Shown here: one piece after another, positions 37,948-48,483 of the stretch
Position numbering within the stretch: position 1 is the first letter of the stretch
Layout of the letters: the number at the start of each line of letters is the position of its first letter
Assembly: GCF_001753165.1 (NCBI RefSeq)
Contig: NZ_CP017448.1
Span: 1,196,462 to 1,260,461 of the forward strand
Length of the DNA stretch: 64,000 bases
From: Acidihalobacter aeolianus
GTDB taxonomy: Bacteria; Pseudomonadota; Gammaproteobacteria; DSM-5130; Acidihalobacteraceae
Direction of reading: 5' to 3'
Notes under the pieces: model-generated
What the model saw: the letters and a program-made list of their open reading frames with translations, nothing else
Told to the model about the DNA's origin: nothing
The model's database searches: none
Made by a program: the position numbers and the translations under genes

Positions 37948-39621
37948 ATGGCACTGATCAATCCAGAGGCCCTCAGGGCGCAGTTCGACAACTTCTCGCG
38001 TTTGCCCGCGTTGCGTCAGTTCGGGCTGATGGCCGGGCTGGCAGCAAGCGTCGCGCTGGGTGTCGCTATTGTCCTCTGGTCACAGCAGCCGAATTACAGC
38101 CTGCTTTACGGCGATTTGTCCAACAAGGACTCGGCCCAGGTTTTGGAGGCGCTCGGCAAGGCAGGCATCAGTTACCACGTCAGCCCGACCACCGGGGCGA
38201 TCATGGTGCCTTCGACCGAGGTGTACCGCGCGCGGATCAAGCTGGCGACCGAGGGGTTGCCCAAGGGAACGGCGACGGGGCTAGCTACGTTCGAAAAAAA
38301 TCAGGGTGCCTTCGGTACCAGCCAGTTCGTTGAAAAAGTGCGTTATGACCGGGCGCTTGAAGAGGAGCTCGAACGGTCGATTTCTTCACTCGACAGTGTG
38401 CAGGGGGCACGTGTACATCTGGCCATACCCAAGCAATCCGTGTTCATCGAAAACAGCGCAAAACCCTCAGCATCCGTGTTGCTGAACATGTACCCGGGGC
38501 GCGAACTCAGTCCGGCGCAGGTTGCGGGTGTGGTGCATCTCGTGGCGTCCAGCGTACCGGGGCTTTCACCACAGAATGTCACCGTGGTGAACCAGCACGG
38601 AGATCTCCTGACCAATAATGGCCAAGGCGCCCTGGAATCGGCTGGCTCGGCGCTGAGCGGTGCACAGTATGCTCTTACACAGCGATTGGATCGCCTCTAT
38701 GCCAAGCGTATCCGCGAGATATTGGCACCCATCGTTGGTGCGAGCGGCGTGCGTGCACAGGTCGCGACGGATTTGAATTACTCGCTGATTAATACCACGA
38801 GTGAAACCTATGATCCCAAGAGCAAAGTAATTCGCAGCGAGCAGACCGAGAATCTGATCAAGCGTGGGAAACCCAGTGGAGGCGTGCCCGGGGCCTTGAC
38901 CAACCAGCCACCACCGGCTGGTGTGCCAGCGACTTCATCGGCCAATTCGGCGCTGGGCGCGAATGCGACGAGCGTGAATCAGGGACCGGTACTGGAAAGC
39001 CTGCAAAAGGCTACCCGTAACTACGAAATTGACCGCACGATTCAGCATATCCGCAAAGCCCCTGGTGTGATCAATCGATTGTCTGTTGCGGTGGTAGTCA
39101 ATTATCAGGAAAAGAAAGGAAAGGGCGGGAAATCGGTAGCAGCACCACTTTCGCCTCAGGAAATGACCAACATCACTAACTTGGTAAAGGAGGCGGTGGG
39201 GTTCAACGCGGCACGGGGCGATACGGTCAACGTGATCAACGCACCCTTCATGGCCACGCCGACCACGCCGCTACCCACCGGCCCTTCATTCTGGCAGCAG
39301 GCTTGGTTCTGGGATCTCCTCAAACAGGTGGCCGGTGGCCTGGCCGTTCTATTCCTGATCTTCGGCGTGTTGCGTCCGGTACTGCGCAGTCTTAGTCATA
39401 TGCCAGAGTCACCCGCAGGCGGTGCGAGGGCGCACGGCGAAGGTGGCGGCGAAGGGGGCGAGGGCGGCATCGGCGAGGATAGCTTGACGCTCTCGGGTGA
39501 AGGTGGCGGCATGAGTGCCTCGGGTGCTTATGACCAGCAATTGGCCGCAGCGCGTTCTCTGGCGCAGTCTGACCCTAAGCGGGTAGCCCAGGTCGTCAAG
39601 GGTTGGTTGGGTGATGAGTAG
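37948..39621 (+). CDS. fliF: MS-ring protein FliF
   Basis: Inner-membrane ring subunit of 557 residues. Membrane helices near residues 24-46 (GLMAGLAASVALGVAIVLWS) and ~450-470 (GGLAVLFLIFGVL). Family signatures are YSLLYGDLSNKDSAQVLEAL, GLPKGTATGLATFEK and LEEELERSISSLDSVQGARV. A Gly/Glu-rich linker precedes the C-terminus (ARSLAQSDPKRVAQVVKGWL), which binds FliG. Stop overlaps fliG. Confidence 0.95.
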   Translation: MALINPEALRAQFDNFSRLPALRQFGLMAGLAASVALGVAIVLWSQQPNYSLLYGDLSNKDSAQVLEALGKAGISYHVSPTTGAIMVPSTEVYRARIKLATEGLPKGTATGLATFEKNQGAFGTSQFVEKVRYDRALEEELERSISSLDSVQGARVHLAIPKQSVFIENSAKPSASVLLNMYPGRELSPAQVAGVVHLVASSVPGLSPQNVTVVNQHGDLLTNNGQGALESAGSALSGAQYALTQRLDRLYAKRIREILAPIVGASGVRAQVATDLNYSLINTTSETYDPKSKVIRSEQTENLIKRGKPSGGVPGALTNQPPPAGVPATSSANSALGANATSVNQGPVLESLQKATRNYEIDRTIQHIRKAPGVINRLSVAVVVNYQEKKGKGGKSVAAPLSPQEMTNITNLVKEAVGFNAARGDTVNVINAPFMATPTTPLPTGPSFWQQAWFWDLLKQVAGGLAVLFLIFGVLRPVLRSLSHMPESPAGGARAHGEGGGEGGEGGIGEDSLTLSGEGGGMSASGAYDQQLAAARSLAQSDPKRVAQVVKGWLGDE

Positions 39622-40621
39622 CGCAGCATCCGTCAGCGGCGCCCAGCGTGCGGCGATTCTGCTGATGACTTTGGGAGAGGCCCAGGCAGCGGAAATTCTC
39701 AAGCACATGGGGCCGCGCGAAGTACAGAAAATCGGTAGCGCGATGGCCGAATTGACCGGTATTTCGCGCTCCACGGTAAGTGACGTGCTACACCATTTTA
39801 TCGAGATCGTCGGCGACCAGACGGCTTTGGGAATCGGTAACGACGACTATATCCGCAATGTCCTCGTACAAGCGCTGGGTGAAGATAAAGCCGGCGGCAT
39901 TATGGACCGCATTCTGACTGGCCATAGCTCGCGTGGTCTGGATCAGCTCAAATGGATGGATGCACGGGCTATCGCCGAAGTTGTCCGGCTCGAACACCCT
40001 CAGATCATCGCAATCGTGCTGAGCCATCTGGATTCGGATCAGGCGGCTGAAGTGCTGGCGCACCTCCAGGATCGCGTGCGCGCCGATGTTATTTTGCGCA
40101 TCGCTACGCTGGACGTCGTGCAGCCCTCCGCAATCAAGGAACTGGACGAGGTTCTGGAGCGCCAGTTCAGCGGTAATTCGAGCGTCAAATCCTCGGCTGT
40201 CGGTGGTCTGAAGAGTGCCGCCAACATTCTCAATTTCATGGATTCCTCTGACGAAAGCGCCATCATTCAACTGGTTGCCGAGACGGACTCGGACCTGGCG
40301 TCTCGTATCGAGGAACTGATGTTCGTGTTCGATAATCTGGTGGAGCTGGATGACCGATCCATACAGGGTCTGCTGCGCGAAGTGGCATCGGAAACGCTGG
40401 TGGTCGCGCTGAAGGGTGCTGACGAACCGCTGCGCGAAAAGATTTTCCGCAACATCTCGAAGCGTGCTGAGGAAATGTTGCGTGACGATCTCGAAGCGAA
40501 GGGGCCGGTGCGTCTGAGCGAGGTGGAATCCGCGCAGAAGGAAATACTCGCAGTGGCGAGGCGGATGGCGGATTCCGGGGAGATTGCGCTGGGTGGCAAG
40601 GGCGGAGATGAGTATGTCTAA
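39614..40621 (+). CDS. fliG: Motor switch protein FliG
   Basis: Rotor/switch protein of 335 residues that contacts FliF, FliM and the stator. N-terminal SGAQRAAILLMTLGEAQAAE, middle EHPQIIAIVLSHLDSDQAAE (the EHPQ motif), and C-terminal torque helix LFVFDNLVELDDRSIQGLLR with charged residues. ATG at 39614 overlaps the fliF end; a GTG one codon earlier is possible. Confidence 0.95.
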   Translation: MSSAASVSGAQRAAILLMTLGEAQAAEILKHMGPREVQKIGSAMAELTGISRSTVSDVLHHFIEIVGDQTALGIGNDDYIRNVLVQALGEDKAGGIMDRILTGHSSRGLDQLKWMDARAIAEVVRLEHPQIIAIVLSHLDSDQAAEVLAHLQDRVRADVILRIATLDVVQPSAIKELDEVLERQFSGNSSVKSSAVGGLKSAANILNFMDSSDESAIIQLVAETDSDLASRIEELMFVFDNLVELDDRSIQGLLREVASETLVVALKGADEPLREKIFRNISKRAEEMLRDDLEAKGPVRLSEVESAQKEILAVARRMADSGEIALGGKGGDEYV

Positions 40622-41294
40622 GCTCATCCAGGCGAAGCCGGGTGAAATGGCGAGTCTCTGGCAGGCACCGTCGATGGACCCCGCCTCTGCTCGTGAGGCG
40701 ATCCAGGCGGTCGCCGATCCGCCGCTTGAAGCCGATGAAAACCTCACATTACGACCGTTGACTGCCGATCAGCTCGAACAGATTGAACAGGCTGCTCGTG
40801 ATGAAGGATTTCGCCAGGGACATACCGAGGGGTTGGCCGCAGGGCAGGCAGAGATTGCTGAAAAATCCACCAGACTGGGAGCCTTGCTGCAGGCTTTGTC
40901 GCGTCCTCTTGACGATGTTGGCGAGCGGGTCGGGGATGAACTGGTCGCATTGACGGTTGCGATCGCTCGGCAATTGGTTCGCCGAGAACTCAGCGTTTCG
41001 CCTGGGGAAATCGTTGCCGTGGTGCGCGAGGCGCTGCAGGCCTTGCCTTCCTATGCGAGCGATATTCGATTGGAGTTGCATCCCGAGGACGCGCGCTTGG
41101 TACGTGAATCCATGCCACAGGGCGATGGAGAGCATGCCTGGCGCATTATCGAGGATGCTACGTTGACTCGGGGCGGTTGCCGGGTGCGTTCGGATGTCAG
41201 TCGTGTGGATGCATCGGTTGAGCATCGGTTGAGCCAGATTGCCACCAAGGTTCTAGGAGACAGCCGAAACGATTCCGATGCGGAGGTATCGTGA
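40614..41294 (+). CDS. fliH: Export ATPase regulator FliH
   Basis: Cytoplasmic stator-like protein of 226 residues that binds FliI. Central glycine-spaced helix [20 protein letters not shown] is the FliH hallmark; the C-terminal domain includes [20 protein letters not shown] and [23 protein letters not shown] at 40614 is chosen because GGAG lies six bases upstream; another ATG is two codons earlier. Overlaps fliI by four bases (GTGA). Confidence 0.9.
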   Translation: MSKLIQAKPGEMASLWQAPSMDPASAREAIQAVADPPLEADENLTLRPLTADQLEQIEQAARDEGFRQGHTEGLAAGQAEIAEKSTRLGALLQALSRPLDDVGERVGDELVALTVAIARQLVRRELSVSPGEIVAVVREALQALPSYASDIRLELHPEDARLVRESMPQGDGEHAWRIIEDATLTRGGCRVRSDVSRVDASVEHRLSQIATKVLGDSRNDSDAEVS

Positions 41295-42748
41295 ACCCGC
41301 TTGAGGCGCATCGGGCCGCCTGGGCTGAGAGGCTCGCACGCGCGCGTTCGCGTGCTGAGGCGGCGGAGCCGTTGACCGCTGAGGGGCGACTGACCCGGAT
41401 GGTCGGTTTGACCCTGGAGGCGGTTGGCGTCGAGGTGCCAGTGGGCGGTCGCTGCGAGATACTCACTGTGCAAGGGCGTCAGGTCGAGGCAGAGGTCGTC
41501 GGTTTTTCCGGGGAAAGGGTATTTCTGATGCCGGTCGGCGATATTCGCGGGCTTACGCCAAATGCCAGAGTCAGGCCCCTGGGCACTGCGCACACGGTGG
41601 CGGTCGGGCCGGAACTCCTCGGTCGCGTACTCGACGGCATCGGCCGTCCGCTTGACGGTAAGGGAACCGTTCACGCGCCTGACAGCGTGCTGCTGACCGG
41701 GCATTCAATCAATCCACTGGCCCGCAGGCCGATCCAAGAACCCCTCAACGTAGGCATCCGATCGATCAATGCCTTGATCAGCGTCGGACGCGGGCAGCGG
41801 ATGGGGCTCTTTGCGGGCAGCGGCGTGGGCAAGAGCGTTCTGCTGGGAATGATGACCCGTTACACCGAGGCCGATGTCACCGTGGTCGGCCTCATCGGCG
41901 AGCGTGGACGGGAGGTCAAGGAATTCGTGCAGCAGAGCCTGGGCGATGCTGGACTCGCGCGCGCCGTAGTCATCGCCTCTCCCGCGGACGACCCGCCCTT
42001 GATGCGTCTGCATGGTGCCTGGTATGCGACCGCGATCGCCGAGTATTTTCGTGCGCGTGGGAAAAAGGTTTTACTGCTGATCGACTCCCTGACAAGGTTC
42101 GCTCAGGCGCAGCGGGAAATTGCGCTGGCCATCGGCGAACCCCCTGCGACCAAAGGATATACGCCATCGGTTTTCGCAAAATTGCCGCAACTGGTTGAAC
42201 GGGCAGGTACAGGCGATCATGGGAGCGAGGGTTCGATCACTGCGTTCTATACGGTTTTGACCGAAGGCGATGATCCTAACGACCCTATTGCCGATGCGGC
42301 CAGGGCGATCCTGGATGGGCATATCGTGTTATCCCGCGAAATTGCTGAGCGTGGGCGTTACCCTGCGATCGATATAGAGGCTTCAGTCTCGCGCGTGATG
42401 CACGATGTGGTCGAACCTCGGCATCTGGCACTGGCGCGGCGGTTCAAACAACTCAGTGCCGCCTATAGTTCACATCGGGATCTGATCAATGTTGGCGCCT
42501 ACCAGCCTGGTAGCGATCCTTTAGTCGATGAAGCGATGGTGCGCTTTCCTGCGATGGAGCAGTTTCTGCAACAGTCCATGTCCGAGGGCGTCGACTTTGC
42601 CCGGAGTTTGGCCGAGCTGAATGGATTTTTCGAACCGCAGGTCGAAGGTGCTCCAGCCGTGCTAAGAGGTGAGATGCCTGTGGAAGAGGATTCTGCAGAT
42701 CAGGGGCGGCATGTGGATGACTATATGACAACGCAAAGCCTGACATGA
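41291..42748 (+). CDS. fliI: Flagellar export ATPase FliI
   Basis: Hexameric ATPase of 485 residues that drives or assists flagellar protein export. Walker A AGSGVGKS (about 175-182), Walker [39 protein letters not shown] and the C-terminal substrate region. It starts with GTG inside the fliH stop and ends overlapping fliJ by four bases. Complete and typical in length. Confidence 0.96.
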   Translation: MNPLEAHRAAWAERLARARSRAEAAEPLTAEGRLTRMVGLTLEAVGVEVPVGGRCEILTVQGRQVEAEVVGFSGERVFLMPVGDIRGLTPNARVRPLGTAHTVAVGPELLGRVLDGIGRPLDGKGTVHAPDSVLLTGHSINPLARRPIQEPLNVGIRSINALISVGRGQRMGLFAGSGVGKSVLLGMMTRYTEADVTVVGLIGERGREVKEFVQQSLGDAGLARAVVIASPADDPPLMRLHGAWYATAIAEYFRARGKKVLLLIDSLTRFAQAQREIALAIGEPPATKGYTPSVFAKLPQLVERAGTGDHGSEGSITAFYTVLTEGDDPNDPIADAARAILDGHIVLSREIAERGRYPAIDIEASVSRVMHDVVEPRHLALARRFKQLSAAYSSHRDLINVGAYQPGSDPLVDEAMVRFPAMEQFLQQSMSEGVDFARSLAELNGFFEPQVEGAPAVLRGEMPVEEDSADQGRHVDDYMTTQSLT

Positions 42749-43194
42749 ACCGCCGCTCCGAACGACTCAAGCCGGCACGGCAGCAGGCAGCCCGGCTGGA
42801 ACGGGAAGCCGCGGTACGCCTCGTAGAATTGAGGCGGGCGGTGGAGCTAGCGAAAAACCGCTTGGGAGAATTGCAGCAGTGGGAGCGTGAATATGCGGAA
42901 CGTCTACATTCAGGCGTGATGCGCCGTGATGACTTGATGGATTATCGGCTCTTCATGCAACGCCTCGCCGATGCTGGTGAGGCGCAACGGCTAGCGCTTC
43001 TCGAGGCAGAAAAGGCCTTCGCCAGCGGGCGCGAAACATGGTTAAGCCTGCATGCGCGTCACGAGGCGATCTGTCAGGTCGTGGTTCGTTATGAAGAGGA
43101 ATCCAGACGTGACGCGGCGAGACGCGAACAGTATGCGACCGATGAGTTTGCTGCCAATGGAATACGGCATCGCGATGGGCGGCATGACCGCTGA
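42745..43194 (+). CDS. fliJ: Flagellar export protein FliJ
   Basis: Coiled-coil protein of 149 residues, Arg/Glu-rich throughout ([20 protein letters not shown]). It is the central stalk of the FliI ATPase and escorts chaperones. The ATG overlaps the fliI stop. Sequence is weakly conserved, as usual for FliJ; position and coiled-coil pattern identify it. Confidence 0.88.
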   Translation: MNRRSERLKPARQQAARLEREAAVRLVELRRAVELAKNRLGELQQWEREYAERLHSGVMRRDDLMDYRLFMQRLADAGEAQRLALLEAEKAFASGRETWLSLHARHEAICQVVVRYEEESRRDAARREQYATDEFAANGIRHRDGRHDR

Positions 43195-43254
43195 TTGCTG
43201 GCATCGGGTTTGCATTGGTGGGCATATGATACCCATCATCACAGGTAAATCGGC

Positions 43255-44517
43255 GTGAGTAGCGCTTCTGCGATAGACATTCAGGCTGCGCCACAATCGG
43301 TGGCTGCGAAACCAGCAGCTACGATTCAGAGTTCGGGGTCCGCAGCCACGAGTGGCGATTTCGCACAGGCGCTGCAACAGGCTGCCCAACAGCAGAATGG
43401 ACTTTCGAATACGCCATCCCAGAGCGCCAGTAAGACCGCAGCGGGCAAGGCCGCTCAGGCGTCTCAAGATGCGTCCGCAGCTTCAAAACCCTCGCCCGCA
43501 CACTCTGGACAGCAGCCCGAATCCGCACAAACCGGCGATACTCGTTCCTCTCAGGCGACAACCCATGGGAAACAAAACCAGCCCAGCGATCAGGGTGGCG
43601 GCAGGCAAGATCATTCAGACAAGGCATCCAAGCAACAGGAAGCGGCAGCGTTATCCGGCAATCCATTGCCGCTTGGTCTCCCCGTTTTGCCGCAGGTCGT
43701 ACCAAAGGAAAACGCCGTAGCCTTGTCCACTGCCACCCGGCTGGCTTCAGATTCGTCGAGTCGTTTGCATCATGCACAGCCGAGTTCAACGGAGGGTGGA
43801 GTATCTACTGGAGCGAAACAGGCAGCAGCATCTTCGAGCGCAAAACCCTCGAACGCGGTTTGGCCTATGTGGCTTTCTGACAAGGTGACAGCCAAGTTAT
43901 CCCAGGATGTGGCGGCGACTGGAGCGGCTACGGATGCGACTGGTCACAGCAAGACTTCCGTATCATTGCCCGGCAGCCCCAATGCACAACCGATGGCAGC
44001 GTTGCTGCCGACGGTTGTTTCAGCATCCGCCCCAGGTTCTGCTACCCCCGGTTTGTCACCCGCTACGCCAGGCACATCGTCACCGTTTGCGCAGACACTG
44101 GGCAATCAGGTGAGCTGGATGATCGGGCAGGGGCAGCAGGCCGCTCAGCTGCAATTGAACCCGCCTCAACTGGGTCCGCTGCAGATATCGATCCAGATCC
44201 AAGGCGATCAGACACAGATACTCTTCCAGACTCACCATGCCATGGTTAAGAGCGCACTCGACGCGGCAGTTCCGCAGTTGCGGGAGATGCTCGGGCAAAC
44301 GGGAAATCAGCAGATCAGCGTGAGTGTGCAGCAACAGGCTTTGTCCTCGCAGCAATTCGGTCAGGGAGCTACTGGCGGCGGCATGGCGCAGCAGGGGTAC
44401 ACAAGTGGTGGTGGGCAAGCGGAGTACGTTGCCACGCTTTCCGAAGAAATGGACGCTGGTATGCAGTCGTCCGTTCCTGTCTGGAGCGGGATGGGGTTAG
44501 TGGATGCTTATGCCTGA
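43255..44517 (+). CDS. fliK: Hook-length control protein FliK
   Basis: Protein of 420 residues. Residues 1-280 are low-complexity (Ser, Ala, Gln, Pro), the ruler part. The conserved C-terminal switch domain is LQLNPPQLGPLQISIQIQGD followed by HHAMVKSALDAAVPQLREML. It measures hook length and switches export through FlhB. Start is a GTG with a modest AGG upstream. It closes the fliE-K operon. Confidence 0.9.
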   Translation: MSSASAIDIQAAPQSVAAKPAATIQSSGSAATSGDFAQALQQAAQQQNGLSNTPSQSASKTAAGKAAQASQDASAASKPSPAHSGQQPESAQTGDTRSSQATTHGKQNQPSDQGGGRQDHSDKASKQQEAAALSGNPLPLGLPVLPQVVPKENAVALSTATRLASDSSSRLHHAQPSSTEGGVSTGAKQAAASSSAKPSNAVWPMWLSDKVTAKLSQDVAATGAATDATGHSKTSVSLPGSPNAQPMAALLPTVVSASAPGSATPGLSPATPGTSSPFAQTLGNQVSWMIGQGQQAAQLQLNPPQLGPLQISIQIQGDQTQILFQTHHAMVKSALDAAVPQLREMLGQTGNQQISVSVQQQALSSQQFGQGATGGGMAQQGYTSGGGQAEYVATLSEEMDAGMQSSVPVWSGMGLVDAYA

Positions 44518-44587
44518 TCCCTCTACACATGGTTGGCATAACGCAGTAGTGATTTGTTTTTATTATTAATTATGTTTGTGGGGATAT

Positions 44588-44614
44588 TTAAGTTTTTCCA
44601 TAGGCTACCGATAT
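44588..44614 (+). promoter_or_regulatory. Sigma-28 (FliA) promoter of the chemoreceptor gene
   Basis: TTAA at 44588-44591, 15 bases, then ACCGATAT at 44607-44614 (six of eight of GCCGATAA). The gap 44518-44725 is AT-rich compared with its surroundings. Chemoreceptor genes are standard FliA targets. Confidence 0.65.
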
Positions 44615-44725
44615 ACTGTGCCCCTGTGTCGATATGGGGCGCCATACGAATCCGTATCGGGATACCGAATTATAAGAAGCGTATCTATGGGTGATGCGCG
44701 AAATAAATAGCTCATGGAGGGACTG

Positions 44726-46363
44726 ATGACCGTGATACCACGCACGCTCAAGGGTCGGCTGCTGGCTTCCGCCGGGATAGCAGTGATGTTGGTTGTCGGT
44801 GCAGTGATCGTCACCCTATCCTATCAGCGTAGCCTTAGCGATGCATTCAATTTAGTCGTGCAGCGCGATGTGCGTTTGAATCGTGCAATACAGGTGATGA
44901 CTGTACAGGGGTTGCTGTCGGGAACTGCACTGCGCAACCGAATCATTCTCGGCGATGCAGTCAAGGGACCCTGGAAGCAGGTGGTACAGAACGGCGTTCG
45001 GAAATTCGACGATGCCTATGCCACGCTTAAGGCGATGACAGTGGACATGCCTGAATTGGGAGACAAGGTCAATGCTGTCGGTCAATTATGGGAACAAAAT
45101 CGAGTCGATCGACTTGAGATGGTGCAACTGCTTACCAGCGACCAGAACTCGCAGGCACTCAAGATTCTGACCGAACAGGCACAACCACAGTGGTTCCAGA
45201 TCCGCGTCAAGCTTGGCAAGCTGGGCGCTCAGATCGATCAGATTCAGAAGCGGGATCGCGACAAGGTCAAGGTGACCTTGCATGAATCGTCGTTCTGGAG
45301 CACGGCCTTGCTTGTCCTTGCGGTTGCGATCGGCGGTGGTCTGACGGGCTTGGCCATCTTCACGATGATCGGCCGTATGAACGGCGCCATCCGTGTGATG
45401 GACGATATAGCCCAAGGCGAGGGAGACTTGACGCGCCGGATGCCGGATCATGGGCGGGATGAGCTGGATCATCTGGGCGCGGCGTTCAATCGTTTCGTAG
45501 AGCGCATTCAGCATGTGGTGATGCAGGTCTCCGGCTCTACGTCGCAACTCGCGGCTGCGGCTGAAGAACTTTCGGCGACGAGCGAAGAGAGCAGTGAGCA
45601 AGTACGCCGCCAGCAGTCGGAAACGGAGCAGGTGGCGACGGCGATGCAAGAGATGTCGGCCACGGTACAGGAGGTCGCGCGCAATGCGAGCGATGCGGCA
45701 CAAGCGGCGCAGCATGCGGATGGCGAGGCAAGGCAGGGACGCCAGGTAGTTGGCGAGGCGGTCAAGGCTATCGATACACTGGCAAACGAAGTCGAACGTG
45801 TGGCGCAGGCGATCCACAAACTGGAGGGTGACAGCGTACAGATCAGTCGCGTGCTGGAAGTGATAAGCGGGATTTCAGAGCAAACCAATCTCTTGGCGTT
45901 GAATGCTGCGATCGAGGCGGCGCGTGCAGGCGAGCAAGGACGTGGCTTCGCGGTCGTGGCTGATGAGGTGCGTACGCTGGCTCGGCGTACGCAGGATTCG
46001 ACCGAAGAGATCCGCGGCATGATCGAGCAATTACAGAGTGGCGCTAAGGCGGCGGTGAACGCGATGGATGCTGGTCGGGAGCGTGCGACTCAGAGCGTAG
46101 GCAGGGCGCGCGAGGCGGACGCTTCGCTGAGTTCGATCACCGAGTCAGTGACGAAGATCAATGACATGAATGCACTGATCGCCAGTGCGGCCGAGGAGCA
46201 ATCTTCGGTAGCAGAAGAAATCAATCGCAACATCAGCAATATCAGCCAAGTAACCGACCAGACATTGACGGGAGCCCAGCAGACGGCCACCGCGAGCGAA
46301 GAGCTTGCCAGGTTGTCGGCGGGTCTGCAGGCATTGGTGTCGCAATTCAAGGTCGTGGCCTGA
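44726..46363 (+). CDS. Methyl-accepting chemotaxis protein
   Basis: Chemoreceptor of 545 residues: membrane helix ~12-34 ([20 protein letters not shown]), a four-helix-bundle periplasmic ligand domain (~35-190), second helix ~192-216, a HAMP domain ([20 protein letters not shown]) and the signalling helices with the hairpin tip [20 protein letters not shown] and [20 protein letters not shown]. It ends SQFKVVA without a CheR/CheB-docking pentapeptide. The ligand is unknown. ATG at 44726 follows GGAGGG. Confidence 0.92.
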   Translation: MTVIPRTLKGRLLASAGIAVMLVVGAVIVTLSYQRSLSDAFNLVVQRDVRLNRAIQVMTVQGLLSGTALRNRIILGDAVKGPWKQVVQNGVRKFDDAYATLKAMTVDMPELGDKVNAVGQLWEQNRVDRLEMVQLLTSDQNSQALKILTEQAQPQWFQIRVKLGKLGAQIDQIQKRDRDKVKVTLHESSFWSTALLVLAVAIGGGLTGLAIFTMIGRMNGAIRVMDDIAQGEGDLTRRMPDHGRDELDHLGAAFNRFVERIQHVVMQVSGSTSQLAAAAEELSATSEESSEQVRRQQSETEQVATAMQEMSATVQEVARNASDAAQAAQHADGEARQGRQVVGEAVKAIDTLANEVERVAQAIHKLEGDSVQISRVLEVISGISEQTNLLALNAAIEAARAGEQGRGFAVVADEVRTLARRTQDSTEEIRGMIEQLQSGAKAAVNAMDAGRERATQSVGRAREADASLSSITESVTKINDMNALIASAAEEQSSVAEEINRNISNISQVTDQTLTGAQQTATASEELARLSAGLQALVSQFKVVA

Positions 46364-46697
46364 CCTGACTTTAAACTCCCGTATAGGTGGCTTCACTGGC
46401 GTGGTGTAGTCACCTTTTCTGAGCCTTCGGTATCACCGGCTCTTCGATACTCGCAGCCATGAGTCGCGTTAAATGGCGACTGTGTGTGTCTGCGATGGCA
46501 ATGCGATTCTGATTGGATTTGACCCGGCCAGGCAAATTCATCATCGCCACATCCCCTTCTTTTGGTTATTGTCCTGCCGGACACAGGGATGGAACTTACC
46601 AGCGTCTTCAGAGCGCATGCCGTCGAAAAATTGGCGCATGCCCGATGTGAATTCCTGTGTTTAAACTAAACTTGTTGATATTTATTGTTTTTTTATT
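46364..46697 (+). other. Gap between chemoreceptor and the IS21-interrupted fliL promoter
   Basis: No convincing gene. It contains short imperfect hairpins (for example GTCC-tgcc-GGAC near 46573) and GCGCATGCC twice as direct repeats around 46613 and 46633. A reading frame of 63 codons here has no recognisable features. The AT-rich part from 46660 leads into the fliL sigma-54 site. Confidence 0.6.
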
Positions 46698-46714
46698 TTG
46701 GCTCGAAGTTTGCT
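46698..46714 (+). promoter_or_regulatory. Sigma-54 promoter of the fliL operon, cut off by IS21
   Basis: TTGGCTCGAAGTTTGCT fits -24/-12 with ten bases between GG and GC. The target duplication CTTTGC (46713-46718) begins at the C of the -12 GC. Removing the element and one copy of the duplication puts the predicted start at base 49333, with a 52-base leader before fliL. Confidence 0.7.
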
Positions 46715-46718
46715 TTGC
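46713..46718 (+). repeat. Target-site duplication, left copy
   Basis: CTTTGC directly before the left end of the IS21 element; identical to 49321-49326. Confidence 0.85.
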
Positions 46719-46735
46719 TGCGTATTTCGGCGCAA

Positions 46736-46812
46736 CGTGACCGGTCATTTCGCTCGAACGTGACCGCCCGTTTCGGATCAACGTGACCGGCCATTTCGTT
46801 TGATCGTGACCG
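46736..46812 (+). repeat. Four CGTGACCG boxes spaced 23 bp in the IS21 left end
   Basis: Copies begin at 46736, 46759, 46782 and 46805, exactly 23 bases apart. Inverted copies lie near the right end at 49275 and 49297 (22 bases apart). IS21 elements typically have such repeated transposase-binding sites. Confidence 0.85.
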
Positions 46813-46931
46813 ATTTCGGCTCTTTTTCCGAAATCGGCGGTCACGTTCCTCCGTCATCTCATCCAAGCCACTGGAATTCTTTCACTTATTCCGGCACAAC
46901 CGCGCTCCTTTGCTCACTCAAGGAGACAGCG

Positions 46932-48470
46932 GTGCCGGCAGCGAGGATTCCAATGAAGCATGTCATCGAGGTGCTGCGCCTCAAATACGCAGCCCAACTC
47001 AGCCACGCGCAGATCAGCCGCGCCTGCGGCCTGTCCAAGGGCGCGGTCAACAAGTACGTCAACCTGGCCAGGGCTCAAGGCATCACCTGGCCGTTGCCTG
47101 CGGACATGGACGAGGCCGCCCTGGAGGCACGTCTGTTTCCCGCCAAGGCGCCCTCGAGCCGGTTCGTCGTCCCCGACGGCTTCCAGATCCATCAGGAACT
47201 CAAGCGCAAGGGCGTGACCCTGCAACTGCTCTGGGCCGAGTACTGCGCCGCGCACGGCGAGCGCGCGTACGCGTATACCCAGTTCTGTCACCATTACCGG
47301 CAGTGGCGAGAGCGGCAGAAGCGCAGCCTGCGCCAGCACCATCAGGCCGGGGAAAAGGTCTTCATCGATTACTGCGGGCCCACGGTCGACATCGTCGACC
47401 GTCACACCGGCGAGGTGCGTACCGCACAGATCTTTGTCGGCGTGCTCGGGGCCTCCAGCTACACCTATGTCGAGGCTACCTGGACCCAGTCGCTGCCCGA
47501 CTGGATCGCCTCCCACCAGCGCATGCTGGGCTTCTTCGGCGGGGTGCCGGCGCTGCTGGTGCCGGACAACCTCAAGGCGGCGGTTCAGCGCGCCGAGCGC
47601 TACGCGCCGCAGCTCAACGCCACCTATGCCGAGATGGCGGCGCACTACGGCACCGCCGTGCTGCCGGCGCGGCCCTACAAGCCCAAGGACAAGGCCAAGG
47701 TCGAAGTGGCGGTGCAGGTGGTCGAGCGCTGGATCCTGGCGCGGCTGCGCCACCACCGCTTCTTCTCGCTGGCCGAGTTGAACCGGGCCATCGCCGCGCT
47801 GTTGCCTGAACTGAACGAGCGGCTCTTCCAGGGTCGCACCGAGAGCCGTCGCGACCTGTTCGAGAGCCTCGATCGGCCCGCGCTGCGCCCGCTGCCGGGC
47901 GAGGCTTACGTCTACGCCGAGTGGCGACGCGCCCGGCCCGGCATCGACTACCACGTCGAGGTCGACAAGCGCTGCTACAGCGTCCCGCATGCCCTGGTCG
48001 GCCAGGTGCTGGACCTGCGCATCACCGCCACCACGATCGAGGTGCTGCACCGGGGTCAGCGCGTGGCCCTGCATCCGCGCCACCACGGCCCGGGCCGCTA
48101 CGTCACCGTCACCGAGCACATGCCCAAGACCCATCAGGTGCACCGTGACTGGTCACCCAAGCGCTTCCTGCGCTGGGCGAGCCAGATCGGCCCCAGCACG
48201 GCCGAGGTGGTACGCCGCCAGCTGACCGACCGGCCTCATCCGGAGCACGGCTACCGCGCCTGCCTGGGGCTGCTCAGCCTCGCTCGGCGTTACCGCCCGG
48301 CGCGCCTGGAGGCGGCCTGCGCTCGAGCCTTGGCCATCGACTCGGCCCGTTACCAGAGCGTCAAGTCGATCCTCGCCCGCGGCCTTGACCAACAGCCCCT
48401 CGATCAGAGCCCGGCCCAGGAGGCACTGCCCCTGCACGCCAATGTCCGCGGCGCCAACTACTATCACTGA
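46932..48470 (+). CDS. istA: IS21 transposase IstA
   Basis: DDE transposase of 512 residues. N-terminal helix-turn-helix YAAQLSHAQISRACGLSKGA (about 17-36), then the rve catalytic core with Asp146 (VFIDYCGPTVDI), Asp212 (LLVPDNLKAAV) and Glu258 (KAKVEVAVQ). GTG at 46932 is preferred because AGGAG lies just upstream and the N-terminus PAARIPMKHVIEVLRLKY fits IstA; the frame is open further upstream into the terminal repeats. istB starts 14 bases later. Confidence 0.93.
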   Translation: MPAARIPMKHVIEVLRLKYAAQLSHAQISRACGLSKGAVNKYVNLARAQGITWPLPADMDEAALEARLFPAKAPSSRFVVPDGFQIHQELKRKGVTLQLLWAEYCAAHGERAYAYTQFCHHYRQWRERQKRSLRQHHQAGEKVFIDYCGPTVDIVDRHTGEVRTAQIFVGVLGASSYTYVEATWTQSLPDWIASHQRMLGFFGGVPALLVPDNLKAAVQRAERYAPQLNATYAEMAAHYGTAVLPARPYKPKDKAKVEVAVQVVERWILARLRHHRFFSLAELNRAIAALLPELNERLFQGRTESRRDLFESLDRPALRPLPGEAYVYAEWRRARPGIDYHVEVDKRCYSVPHALVGQVLDLRITATTIEVLHRGQRVALHPRHHGPGRYVTVTEHMPKTHQVHRDWSPKRFLRWASQIGPSTAEVVRRQLTDRPHPEHGYRACLGLLSLARRYRPARLEAACARALAIDSARYQSVKSILARGLDQQPLDQSPAQEALPLHANVRGANYYH

Positions 48471-48483
48471 GGAGCTCCACGCC

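Noticed and set aside
46473-46664. 63-codon frame between the chemoreceptor and the IS21 element
   Set aside because: No ribosome site, no known motif and no conservation that could be argued.
46914-48143. Open frame antisense to istA (409 codons)
   Set aside because: istA has intact DDE residues and ribosome site; the antisense frame has no such support.
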